Below, in pieces: positions 1 through 8,603 of a DNA stretch of 13,282 bases (its first letter is position 1; every line of letters starts with the position of its first letter). Source of the DNA: Owenia fusiformis (taxonomy: Eukaryota > Annelida > Polychaeta > Sabellida > Oweniidae). Under the pieces are notes generated by a model. It saw only the letters and a list, made by a program, of their open reading frames with translations, did not search any database and had not been told where the DNA came from. A program made the translations under genes and the position numbers. The DNA lies in the NCBI GenBank assembly GCA_903813345.2, contig CAIIXF020000427.1, forward strand, positions 1 to 13,282, given 5' to 3'.

Positions 1-57
1 TATCAATATCTTTTTGTCGGTATGGATCCCATGCCAAACTGGCATATTCGAAATTAG

Positions 58-183
58 GCCGGACAGACACCTACACCTATTGTGCAGACACCTACACCTA
101 TTCTTGTGGACACCATTACATTGCTCAATGGTTACTCTAGTGTACTTGTGCCTCCTATTGAAACATACATCTTCTCTCGATAG
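58..183 (+). CDS. possible 3'-terminal exon of a plus-strand gene
   Basis: A 41-codon open stretch follows a TTAG acceptor-like site at 54-57 and ends at TAG 181-183. It carries a direct repeat in which the peptide QTPTPI occurs twice, then a hydrophobic tail ending in VPPIETYIFSR. The frame is closed upstream by the TAG that overlaps the supposed acceptor, which fits an exon start. An AATAAA lies 121 bases after the stop. The pyrimidine tract before the acceptor is weak and the rest of the gene would lie outside the window. No protein family is recognised. Another reading is non-coding sequence that is open by chance. Confidence 0.25.
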   Translation, partial: AGQTPTPIVQTPTPILVDTITLLNGYSSVLVPPIETYIFSR

Positions 184-303
184 TGGATTACTGATTGGCA
201 TATAGAGCTATGTCATTAATTGAACAACTGATGAGGTGTGATAGAGAGCATGGAGCAAAAGTCAAATGGTGGCTATATTTGTACATAGAAATGTGTTAAG
301 TGA

Positions 304-309
304 AATAAA
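304..309 (+). promoter_or_regulatory. possible polyadenylation signal (AATAAA)
   Basis: An exact AATAAA hexamer lies downstream of the stop of the possible plus-strand terminal exon. In AT-rich DNA this hexamer is common by chance, so it supports the exon only weakly. Confidence 0.2.
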
Positions 310-565
310 AGAACTTTAAAAACACTGAGTACAATATAACAAGTCTGTTTAAGATATATTTTAAAAATCAATGGGGCCATTATTTTTTTAAAGAACTGTT
401 TATCATGTTTCCATTTTCCTTCCATAATATTTGTATGAACCCCTTTATCTCTCATTTGGCCATGTTTTTGTCTACCATTAAGTTGTTCTTGTGGATGAGG
501 ATGTATGAGAAATTGGTGAACTAATAGGCACTAGGGGTCTTGTCTGCATCAAAATTGTAAGATTG

Positions 566-1215
566 TCAAGTTAGTAGGACCTCCATTTTTTCAACCATAT
601 TATATCCATCAAATATTCTGTCACTTAAAACTGCCAACAAGTCATTCCTACTTTCATGAAGTTCAAGGCAATCTAAGAGAAAAGGCCTTGTCGTTTCATT
701 TGTCATCCCACACAGAGGACAAATAGTGTCATAGTTGGGTGGGAAAGCACCAGTTAGCAGTTTTACCATGTCCCTACACATCCCTATATATTTACAATTC
801 GATTGGCAGATTCTCCACCTTAGCATGGTTTTATCGTAACTTGTATCGTTCTATAAACGCTAAGTCTGTTAGATATGTTACATAACAAGTGCCATCTGTC
901 TTCTTCATACTGCATTATGCGTGCTTTAACAATCCGTTTCCAGGCACATTTGGGCATCAGGTCATAATGCGAAAAATATTCATCAATATATCGCCATAAA
1001 TTGTATCTTGTCACAAGGTTCAAAACTGCATTTATTACTGAATAGTTGCTATACAACTTTGAATGTTCAGAAATTGACTTCCATCTAAAGAACTCAATTA
1101 TAAAAATCATTTTATACACACATGTGGTTGGTAGATTTAGGATTCACCACAGAAACATTAACTTTTTTGTATCTATGACGGCACGAATCCTCGACCAGCC
1201 CAGCCCTATTGATTT
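566..1215 (-). pseudogene. LINE (non-LTR retrotransposon) C-terminal fossil
   Basis: Read from 1215 downward, the sequence encodes the end of an endonuclease/reverse-transcriptase polyprotein. First comes a KLMFLW block followed after a stop by ILNLP, the arrangement usual downstream of the RT domain. Next is a PKCAWKRIVKARI segment (a tryptophan-lysine helix common in these tails). Last is a zinc-knuckle-like CPLCGMTNETTRPFLLDC motif near 715. The reading frame is broken twice: an in-frame TGA sits at the KLMFLW/ILNLP junction near 1145, and a frameshift lies near 830-845, after which the frame changes for the CPLCG part. No RT catalytic core is visible, so this is a 5'-truncated, inactive copy. 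The family assignment rests on motif layout from memory; jockey/RTE-like or CR1-like elements are all possible. Confidence 0.65.
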
Positions 1216-1263
1216 ACCATATTCGTTCTGTTGGATTAAAGTAAAACTGCATTTGCATTGAAT

Positions 1264-1340
1264 TTGATGATGTTCAGATTGTGTTTGAAACTTGATGATA
1301 ATCAGAAGTGTTTGAAACTGGATGTTGTTCAGATTGTGTA
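1264..1340. repeat. short tandem repeat, about 28-bp unit, 2.8 copies
   Basis: Units start at 1264, 1292 and 1319. They share the pattern TTGATGATGTTCAGATTG followed by TGTTTGAAAC. The second unit is one base shorter and the third is cut after about 22 bases. The array lies just upstream (in minus-strand sense) of the LINE fossil. Confidence 0.7.
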
Positions 1341-2109
1341 CACATGAACTTTAATAGGACCACTGAAACAATAAGTCAATGTTCAAGATTCTTTAAAATT
1401 ATCTCAATGAGAATTAAGCCTGTTAACCTATAGTTAAACTACACTTCAGCAAGATTTCGAAGCTATATAGCAAATCTCATAATTTGCAACTTTTTCATTA
1501 TTTGATAATTTAACCCATTATTCTTTATTGCTGATTTAAAAATTGCAAGGAATTCAAATGACCTAGGGAAGCCAGTGATATGAATTGGCCTTATTCATTG
1601 AGTTACATTAAAATGGAAAATTGTGAAGAACAAGAGAACTGTTCCACGGCTTCACAGGAAATATGGAAGCAAAGTCAACAAGGGATGTGGGAACTAGGCT
1701 GTTAACATATAGAGATTTAGAACTCTCCAGGGAAGTGTCTCTATTTGGTATAAAATACACAGGTCTATTCATGCACACCATTTTAAATATGAATCAAAAT
1801 TAGTGATATCCATGTTTCTGGTGAAAGCATTAATTGAAAGAGACAGACATCCTACCCCAATGGTATAAAATATAAGGAAGTTCGAAGCAGTAAAAAGGTA
1901 TTACCATTTTAGATTTGATTGAACAAATTGAATCAGAGGCAATTTTTAAATTTCGATATATTAAAAGAGGCTCTCTTGGTTAGATGGGAGAATTAGCTGC
2001 ATGTTAAAGGTGCCGCTTTGTTCAGTCTATAACAAAATTGATATTAAGCCCGAAACAGTAAGAAATGTTAAGCAAATATTTCATTCTATGGAGGGCAATA
2101 CCTGTTCAT

Positions 2110-2187
2110 CTTTCAATGATTTTTGCAATATGTATTGCCCGCAGCCCGTAGGGCAATGGTAATACATGTTGCAAAAAACATTGAAAG
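2110..2187. repeat. 78-nt imperfect hairpin (MITE-like or pre-miRNA-sized)
   Basis: The left arm starts CTTTCAATG and the right arm ends CATTGAAAG. Between them TTTTTGCAA pairs with TTGCAAAAA, then ATGT with ACAT, and the inner ATTGCCC pairs with GGGCAAT around a 10-base loop. That makes a stem of about 30 pairs with one A-A mismatch, one G-T pair and a six-base bulge on the right arm. Either strand could fold. Similar sequence words around it (CAATACG twice) favour a transposon-derived foldback over a microRNA gene. Confidence 0.6.
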
Positions 2188-3786
2188 TGCAGTTGTCAGA
2201 ATCCCCAGGCGGGCAATACGCTGGACAATACGTCTTTTAAATATGGAAATAATTCAGGGAGCTGTGAAATACGCTGGTATTTTTAGTCACATGGTTCTGA
2301 ATTAGCCAATCAAATCACACGATTTATAGCAATGATGCAATAATTAGTGCTACTTCCATGAACACCCGTTTTGTAGAATAAGATTCTGATTCTCGTATTT
2401 GGTATATGAATTAGACAAAGGTAAATCCAGTCGAACATCTTGTTGAGCATCAAACAAAGGTACAAGCTATATATCATTTCTCAAAATGGCCCCTTTACTG
2501 AAGAAATTGTCAAAAGATTATATGTATCATGTTTTAATGTATTTACGTTTAAATATAGCTGTCTTAATAAGTACACATGATGAAAATACAGGCACAAACA
2601 AAATGCATACTTTCTGAAACCCTGCGTTTGGATATTGATAAATTGAATGATATTGGCTAAAAACTTCTGTCAGAATTGAAACAATATTTCCTCAAGAAAA
2701 GTCAACATTTCAAACCAACAGCAATAGCTAGAACTATCCTATTTAGATGTTTACTTGACAGTATGGAAAATTGGGGAAGCCTGACAGAGAATCATAACAG
2801 ATAGAGGTAGAAAGATTTGATAAAGAAAATGGAGTTTTGGTGTGGGAGGGGGGGGCGTGTAATTGTATACTTGTTTATAAAATTGATAAAATGACATATT
2901 CTAGACAAGGATAGGCATTTGCCATAATAAACTATGAGGGATAATGACTCATAAACTTACACAATGGAGATTTGGGGTAGTAATATGGAACATACGTTAT
3001 ATGGAAACTGTAACCTTATAAGATCTTGTCCAGTATTTCAGTCATACCTGATTATAAAGGACCATTGATGTTACAGCATCAGGGCATATTACATATAATT
3101 TTTAATCATGACCATCATTTCTACTGTGCCAAAATCATTCAACCAATTTTAAAATGGAATACGAGAACAAGATTTCTTATTTTAGGTTATATTCATATGT
3201 CTAATAATATTTGATATTAAACATATTAACTTTTATTGTTTTTATACACTGAAAAAATTTGTTTAGATATTATTTTAAGTTTTAACATAACAAACCACTT
3301 TCCAGGTTGAAGGAATCACTAAAGGTACAGCATTTCAGAAATGTGTAAATTGTTTATATTTCATTATTTTGTGAAATACTAAAAGGAGTTTTACCCGTAC
3401 CTTGTTGACCACGAGTCAATGAATGCATTATGTAATATCTGCAAAATGATGCACTATGCAATTCATACATGGAATAATTTATTTTGCCATATTGGAATCA
3501 AGTATTTTCGTTAATCCATTGGATAGATCATGCATTACCTGATGTTGATAATAGAATCAGTTAGTCAATTGTAAGACACCATTTATCCGAGAAAATCTTA
3601 GTTATGTATTAAGGCAGGGCATAACATTTCACATATCATTTATTCATGTTTACTTCATCTATGGTTCCAATGTCATTTAAGCCTGATTTGGTGCAAATGA
3701 CAAAGCATAACATCAACTCTAAAGTAGTTTAATTCAATGAAAATTAAAAATATCAAAATCGACAATTACTGTCTGCCATCTTAGAT

Positions 3787-3812
3787 GCGAAGGTTACGGC
3801 CGTTACCTTCGC
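3787..3812. repeat. 26-bp GC-rich near-perfect palindrome
   Basis: GCGAAGGT and ACCTTCGC flank an ACGGCCGT core, with one T-T mismatch in each half-symmetry position, so 24 of 26 bases are self-complementary. It stands out from the AT-rich surroundings. A second, perfect 10-bp palindrome (ACTGATCAGT) follows near 3818. The function is unknown. Confidence 0.6.
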
Positions 3813-4542
3813 TTGGTACTGATCAGTGTCAGTCCATTACTTTTCAATTGCATAAAATGGCTCTAACCCTGACAAATGTATTAATCAATTTTAACTTATA
3901 GCTCTTGATCAATGAAACTATTTATATTCTAGGTTCAAGTCAATGAATACGATTTTGTCAAGCTAAAAAGACTAAGGACCTCTAGGACTTAAAAGTTAAT
4001 TTGACCATTAATGACCTATGATAGGGAAGGGTCATGATAACACTTATATAAAATATTTAAAGTATGTAATAATGATAATGAACATACTGCAATGTTACAC
4101 AATGTTAGTAGATGCTAATTAAATGTCAATTTTTGTTAGTGTAATAAGTATTTTTCATTTAATGCTGCAACAATTACACAAGTACCAAAAAGTGCCACGC
4201 CCACTTTTCCCTAAAAGCAGTAATGTGTGACTACATTTGATAAATATTATTAATTTATGAGATCATTAAATCAAGTTTTAAGTGCTTAAGTGTGAATACA
4301 TACATATTAATTCAACTTTTGACAAAGTTGCAGCCACAAAATCCAAACAGATTTGCAAATATTTCACTTTGAGAACTTAAGGACACATTTGGGACGGGGT
4401 CAAATTGAGAAGATTGTGAGATATATGGTTACCATGGAAACAGTATTTATAAGTCAGAGATTGGAAATTTCTGGCACTGACTAACCATGGCATGCCCTAC
4501 CCACTATAAAATGATGAATATCTGATATGCATTAGTATTATT

Positions 4543-4548
4543 TTTATT
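4543..4548 (-). promoter_or_regulatory. polyadenylation signal for the minus-strand gene
   Basis: AATAAA on the minus strand lies about 107 bases after the stop codon at 4657-4655 of the last coding block. Its position and orientation fit the 3' end of the gene model. Confidence 0.4.
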
Positions 4549-4654
4549 GGGTGGTATTAAAGTACCCCCAAGGTTTTGTTGGGGTAGGGGTATAAATTGG
4601 CCTGAGGGCCTTCTGCCACCCCTACATAAAGTCCAACTACCCAGAAAGTGTCTA

Positions 4655-4752
4655 TTATAACCATACAAATTGTTTGAAATATGTTGGAATGTGTGACCTT
4701 CCACGAAAAGCAGGATCCATTTCTAGAGCACTTCTACAGAATAGTCCACAGT
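4655..4752 (-). CDS. terminal coding exon of the minus-strand zinc-finger gene model
   Basis: The acceptor is TTTCATTTAATAG at about 4765-4753. The exon starts with AC, which completes a GAC codon with the final G of the upstream block (donor at 4820). It then reads CGLFCRSALEMDPAFRGR and onward to two adjacent stops, TAA 4657-4655 and TAG just after. It adds about 32 residues with three basic positions around FRGR and no domain I recognise. The phase match with the previous exon, the double stop and a downstream AATAAA support a last exon. Low-complexity repeat sequence downstream (4504-4640) does not look coding. Confidence 0.5.
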
Positions 4753-4820
4753 CTATTAAATGAAAGATTAACAATGGGAGTTTGATCAGCAAAATCAAAC
4801 TAACAAAAGGGGAAACTTAC

Positions 4821-5116
4821 CATGCTCTAATGACTTGTGAGCCTTGGTAAAATCTTGCAATGTAGTTAAAACTTCTTGCATCTCTGATGATGACTGTGGG
4901 CTGGAGTGTAAAAGTGACTCTTCTCTGGATGCATCTCTGGATTTATCATCCAAAGTTACTGGAGCATTCACTTCTCACCTCTGCCATGAGTTTTGCTAGT
5001 TTTGGTGGTAGATCTTTTCTTTTTGCTTGTAAAGTTTTTCTCGACATTTGAAGAAAAAACTTATTTTGCGTTTAAGTTGGCCTTCAGTGCAGCTATTTGT
5101 TCAAGTTGCCATTTTG
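4821..5116 (-). pseudogene. coiled-coil/basic exon with two in-frame stops
   Basis: This block begins after TTGATTGAG (AG at 5118-5117) or after AAATAG (AG at 5094-5093). It ends at an excellent donor, CATG then GTAAGT, at 4821/4820. The first frame gives WQLEQIAALKANL, a heptad-like helix. A one-base shift near 5075 (one A short) leads to KRKISFFFKCREKLYKQKEK. In that second frame TAG 4998-4996 and TGA 4977-4975 interrupt it before NAPVTLDDKSRDASREES, a Ser/Glu-rich part, and SEMQEVLTTLQDFTKAHKSL. The last residues connect in phase to the terminal exon. The three disabling changes with clean splice sites suggest decay. Function is unknown; a helical, charged linker or dimerisation region is a reasonable inference. 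Confidence 0.55.
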
Positions 5117-5803
5117 CTCAATCAATACAACTTAAAAAAACTTAAAGGATTAATTCATGGTTAATGCAAATCAAGTGCTGAAACAAATTATAAAAATATA
5201 TAATAATATCATATTTCTGTTTTTAATGGAACCCAGGTGTATATATAAATGAAGCTAATGTAACTAGATTAGTGTGTTTAATAAATTCTGATTAATTGCA
5301 CAATTTCTTCCATGATGTGTCTAACTTTCAAACATTATTTTGGCTTATACTTGTGCATCCACATGTAAAATTTCTACAAAATTAATCAATTACTTTTTGA
5401 GGCACGAATACCAAAAATGTAAAATGAGACGGATATTTTTAAAATGGTAGAATGTGAACTAAATAGATATCTCAACACCAAGAAGCACAATATTCATGAA
5501 AAGTGGAATTACATTACATTGTTATAAGTTTGGACAAAAAACTGCCATTAGAATGCCCACCATTTTAAAATGCAAAGCCATTTTGAAAATTAGCTTCGGA
5601 TCAAAACTTCTACTTCCAAAGGGTATATGTTTAAATATGAATGAAATGAGGCCATCAGTTTTTTTGGTTATTCCCTAGATGGACAGATAGACAGAGGCAT
5701 TCCTAATAGTCGATTGAATAATCAAAGTACATTTATACATGTTACAAGACAAGTTGATCCATCCTTTGCCAAAAAGAAAATCAATGAAAAAATGTTCGTA
5801 CAC
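5117..5803 (-). other. presumed intron between zinc-finger and coiled-coil exons
   Basis: AT-rich sequence of about 690 bases with no convincing coding block on either strand. A 60-codon open stretch on the plus strand (5496-5678) has no family resemblance and no start context. Confidence 0.4.
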
Positions 5804-5952
5804 CAACATGTTGGAGTCTTCAAGGGCAGTTATGGACATAAAGCCCTTCTTACAAACGTCGCATTTATGACGTGGCTTCTCCTCGTGCTTTAGCCTAATG
5901 TGATCTGCTAAACAGTCTTTTCTTGTGTATCTATTTCCGCAGTTATGGCAAA
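5804..5952 (-). CDS. C2H2 zinc-finger exon (one intact finger, one degenerate)
   Basis: A strong acceptor, TTTTCCTTTTCTTTTCTAG, ends at 5953. The exon opens with TT, which joins the last A of the upstream exon (donor GTAAGTAT at 6208) to make an Ile codon, so the junction reads GKYI-CHNC. Finger 1 at 5950-5885 fits C-x2-C-x12-H-x4-H (CHNCGNRYTRKDCLADH, then IRLKH). A linker containing EEKP follows. Finger 2 starts CDVCKKGFMSITALED, but the expected first His is Ser (5815-5813) and a likely second His is Tyr. Possible donors are GTGTAC after 5804 or GTACGA after 5802. C2H2 fingers bind DNA or RNA in the nucleus; a single finger with a basic neighbour suggests nucleic-acid binding. Gene identity is not recognised. 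Confidence 0.75.
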
Positions 5953-6208
5953 CTAGAAAAGAAAAGGAAAAGGTCTGATAATCTAGAGATTTTAGTAAGC
6001 ATAAAGAATTATAATTAAACTCTGTTTTATGATATATTATATGAATGCAATTCTCTCTAATGAAAGAGGAAAATACAGTCAACTTTATACATACACATAC
6101 ATGTACATACATATGTACACAATTGTCTATTTTCCATTTGAAATAACCATACGCTTGAGAATTTCAAGACATTATACTGTTGTAAATAAATATTCAGGTA
6201 ATACTTAC

Positions 6209-6391
6209 TATATTTGCCTTTACTAGGCTTAACTTTTTGTGGTGTTGATGTAGCTATGGATGACAAATCTTTCAATTCCACAAACGATGATTCTGAAACA
6301 TAATAAGCTATGAAAGTCAAATCTTTCAATTCCACAAACAATGATTCCTTCACTATTTTTTGTTTGTTGATTGGCCTTCCTCCTACTTTGT
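6209..6391 (-). CDS. basic exon with AT-hook-like core and internal 18-codon duplication
   Basis: The donor ATA then GTAAGTAT (6209/6208) is near perfect and joins the zinc-finger exon in phase. In that frame the exon reads DKVGGRPINKQK (a GRP core with lysines, resembling a weak AT-hook). Two related blocks follow, ESLFVELKDL and ESSFVELKDL, then TSTPQKVKPSKGKY, a Lys/Pro-rich run before the finger. The likely acceptor is TTGCAG at 6398-6396 or the AAG four bases on; directly after TTGCAG this frame meets TAA, so the AAG or another frame (RQSRRKANQQTKNSEG) may be used at the start. A second acceptor, TTATGTTTCAG, lies inside the first repeat and could skip the upstream copy. DNA-binding support for the finger is an inference. 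Confidence 0.6.
6253..6346. repeat. 54-bp period tandem duplication inside an exon
   Basis: About 40 bases starting GCTATG at 6253 recur at 6307 with few differences; the shared core is CAAATCTTTCAATTCCACAA. The period is 54, a multiple of three, so both copies stay in the same reading frame. Confidence 0.8.
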
Positions 6392-6878
6392 CTTACTGCA
6401 ACGTACACACACATACATATAAGACAAAAATAAGACCAAAACACAAGCACAGCTCACAAATAAGCGAAAAATCAAATCAAAATTCACAAACCAATTTGGA
6501 AATTTAGAGCGCCATTATTTGGGTTTCCCTGGGAAATATCATGTGATAGAAATTAACATAAAGGATTTCCCTGAGAAAAATATTAAAAAAAAAAAAATTC
6601 AATACACAAAAATAAGTCCTTTCATTCAGAGAAATTATATTGTATCTCAAGAAGTTCTAGGTTATGAAAAATATTCTGTTTTTCTATTTCTTTGGTCATA
6701 AAAGTGCAGTTTAATCATGCTCATATTCATTAGGCATTGTAGTAAGTAGTGGCTCTCTGGAATCTCTACATGCTACCATTGTTAGCATCTTCTTGATTTG
6801 ACTTATACAAATGGCTTTTATTGGAGTTGGATTCCTGAAAGTAGAATTGTTGTTCTTACCATTTGATGTTCTTCTTAC
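6392..6878 (-). other. presumed intron with CA/TA-rich and poly-A tracts
   Basis: It holds an alternating CACACACATACATA tract near 6406-6420, in the intron side of the acceptor, and a 12-base A run near 6586-6597. No coding block was found. Confidence 0.4.
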
Positions 6879-6890
6879 CATTTGATGTTC
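6853..6890. repeat. perfect 19-bp tandem duplication containing a splice donor
   Basis: TTCTTACCATTTGATGTTC at 6853-6871 is repeated exactly at 6872-6890. On the minus strand each copy carries CAAATG then GTAAGAA, a good 5' splice site, so the exon has two equal donors 19 bases apart. Confidence 0.9.
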
Positions 6891-6908
6891 TTGCTCTGTT
6901 ACAAATTC
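6879..6908 (-). CDS. 30-bp micro-exon
   Basis: The acceptor TTGTTGTCTTTTAG ends at 6909 and the donor ATG then GTAAGAA starts at 6878. The exon encodes EFVTEQEHQM in the phase left by the upstream exon, which ends RRVK with a GTAAAT donor at 6983. A second, identical donor at 6859 would extend the exon by 19 bases to 6860 and add VRRTSNG in a shifted phase. Joined to the AAG acceptor of the next exon, that longer form makes a GAC codon and continues in the zinc-finger frame; the shorter form does not continue cleanly. It is too short to name a domain. Confidence 0.55.
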
Positions 6909-6983
6909 CTAAAAGACAACAATCACTAGTCCTGTAAATATTATACCTAGAAAGTTCATTAAAGCAATGTTTAACATATTTAC

Positions 6984-7337
6984 CTTAACTCTCCTCTCAA
7001 GATGTGTGGCATAATGTAGTTGACACCAGCTGTTTTTCTCAGGTGTTAGTAATGGCCTCACGTAACATTGCATTCTGCATCTTCATTGGCTTTATCACAG
7101 CAAACTCGTGAACATCTCCATCTAATTCCCTAATCCGTTAATAGTATTGAATAATGGCTGCTCCTCTACTCTGCTCCAGCTCCACAACAACAAGATATTT
7201 TCCTTGTCACCTTTGTCAAAGAGGAGAAAAACATCATTCTGTCGACAAGGGCCTTAGTAAGCTTGGTGATAGAGACTACCTCCTCACCCAGACTGTCTTT
7301 GTACTTGTTCACAAGGGCAAAAGTATAAGTGCGCCAT
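6984..7337 (-). pseudogene. exon of unrecognised conserved-looking domain, with frameshifts and a stop
   Basis: The acceptor TTTACATTCACAATAG ends at 7338 and the donor AAG then GTAAATAT is at 6984/6983. In order, the pieces read: TFALVNKYKDSLGEEVVSIT and KLTKALVDR; then, shifted near 7238, NDVFLLFDKGDKE; then, shifted near 7199, YLVVVELEQSRGAAIIQYY; then TAA at 7140-7138; then RIRELDGDVHEFAVIKPMK in the same frame; then, shifted near 7050, LLTPEKNSWCQLHYATHLE and RRVK. The alternation of hydrophobic strands (FLLF, YLVVVEL, EFAVI) with charged turns looks like a folded alpha/beta domain. The first two shifts are each repaired by one extra A. No family is recognised. Phase at its acceptor does not match the preceding exon, which is another sign of damage. 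Confidence 0.5.
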
Positions 7338-8133
7338 CTATTGTGAATGTAAACGTAAAAATAAACTTTAGCATTTATATTTAAATTTATTACTGTCAAA
7401 TAAATTGTTAGTAATTAGTTGGTCATGGTCATGGTCATAGTTTGGCTGATTCTGAGTCCTGACTCTCTAATTAATTGACGGATGCCTTATAGTGCAGTCA
7501 GAATGAGCCTAAATGCGTGCGTTCTGAGGGATTTCACAGGACATACTTTTTCATGTTGCTAGTATGATTTCACATATTTGTATGAATTATTAGGTCCTAG
7601 TTTTTCAGCTTTTAGATTTTGTGGCCATTTTACCCCACATGGGCTATAATTTGGACCCCTACTATAAAATTAGGCAAGAACTCAAAAAAATACTCGATGG
7701 AATGTTTTCAAATTGCTATGGTATATTGGTATGGGCAAAATGAATATATGATAAAAATTTCAAGTCACATGGTTGAGTAGTTGTCATAAAAATGGATAAA
7801 AAACATGCCCTCCAGGTGTCAATTTTCAGGAAAAATAGAGTCATTTTGTGCATATTTTGTCACCAGTGTGTTAGGAAGGGTTGAAGTGTGAATAGAAAAC
7901 ATTTAAATTTGTTATAAAACCGTTTTAAGTTATTTCCACATTGATAAATGTTGTTTGTTTTATGGTTAATACTTTTTGACTCCACAAGATGTTAATAATG
8001 CATGAAACTCATGAAAAAGTACGTATAGTTATTTAATTTTATCCTTTGTATTTGGATTCACTTTGACATTTAACTGATGAGAATAAAGAACATGTCATAA
8101 TTTATCATTATGGTACAATAGCGTTTAACTTAC
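7338..8133 (-). other. presumed intron
   Basis: About 800 bases with no coding block found. It holds three copies of GGTCAT in tandem at 7421-7438. Confidence 0.4.
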
Positions 8134-8346
8134 GCTTGTCTTGTCAGTAATCATTGTTTGATCCTTTCCTCTAAGGTTTTTGAATTTGTAGTAAGTTTTT
8201 GTCACCAATCTTTGAAGATCACCGAAAAGAGTCAGATCTTTTCTATTCTTATGATTATCAATGCCATACAATTTTCAGAACCCGTCTGGAAAACCTTCAC
8301 TTATTACATCATTGGATAGTTCATAAACATAAACTCTGACCTCCAT
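8134..8346 (-). pseudogene. 71-codon exon with one in-frame TGA
   Basis: The acceptor TTCATATTTTCAG ends at 8347 and the donor AGC then GTAAGTT is at 8134/8133, so both splice sites are strong. The exon is exactly 71 codons in phase 0. It reads MEVRVYVYELSND at the start, then TGA at 8277-8275, then KLYGIDNHKNRKDLTLFGDL and QRLVTKTYYKFKNLRGKD. Apart from the stop the whole length is open, and a single change from TGG, CGA or GGA would make it. The first strand (VRVYVYELSN) superficially recalls the start of PPPDE-type peptidases, but the expected downstream His and Cys motifs are not visible, so I do not assign that family. Confidence 0.6.
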
Positions 8347-8603
8347 CTGAAAATATGAACAAAACATTCATAGAGAATATAATGCTGGCTGAAATACAAT
8401 ATAATACTGTTGTATTGTTTAAAATTTTATAATTCAGAACTATTACCTGAGAAATGTTTCAAAATTTGTATTGTGATATTAAACCAGCAAAGGTTATTTC
8501 CTCCGGGATTAAGCAATCCATTGTCTGTCAGTCATTTGCAGATAGGTTCATTCAATCCTCTTGTAATATCCAAACAATAAGTAATATTTTATTACTTTTA
8601 TAC

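Larger units (their letters stand above)
1341..4542. other. gene-poor AT-rich stretch
   Basis: No exon with convincing codon structure plus splice signals was found on either strand. Apart from the hairpin and the palindrome listed separately, it holds an 8-G run near 2848-2855 and a small inverted repeat, AAAAGTG and CACTTTT around a 7-base spacer, at 4188-4208. The piece at 2100-2310 repeats the words CAATACG and ATACGCTGG, which suggests a remnant of a non-autonomous transposable element. Confidence 0.5.

Noticed and set aside
4504-4704. 66-codon minus-strand open frame starting MEGHTF
   Set aside because: It overlaps the terminal exon in another frame and then covers proline/glycine-poor repeat-like sequence; the AATAAA lies inside it.
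6400-6425. CA/TA microsatellite as a functional element
   Set aside because: Short alternating purine-pyrimidine tracts are common in introns; it may only add to the acceptor's pyrimidine tract on the minus strand.
8134-8346. PPPDE/DeSI-type peptidase
   Set aside because: Only the first ten residues (VRVYVYELSN) resemble the family start; the catalytic His and Cys motifs are not seen.
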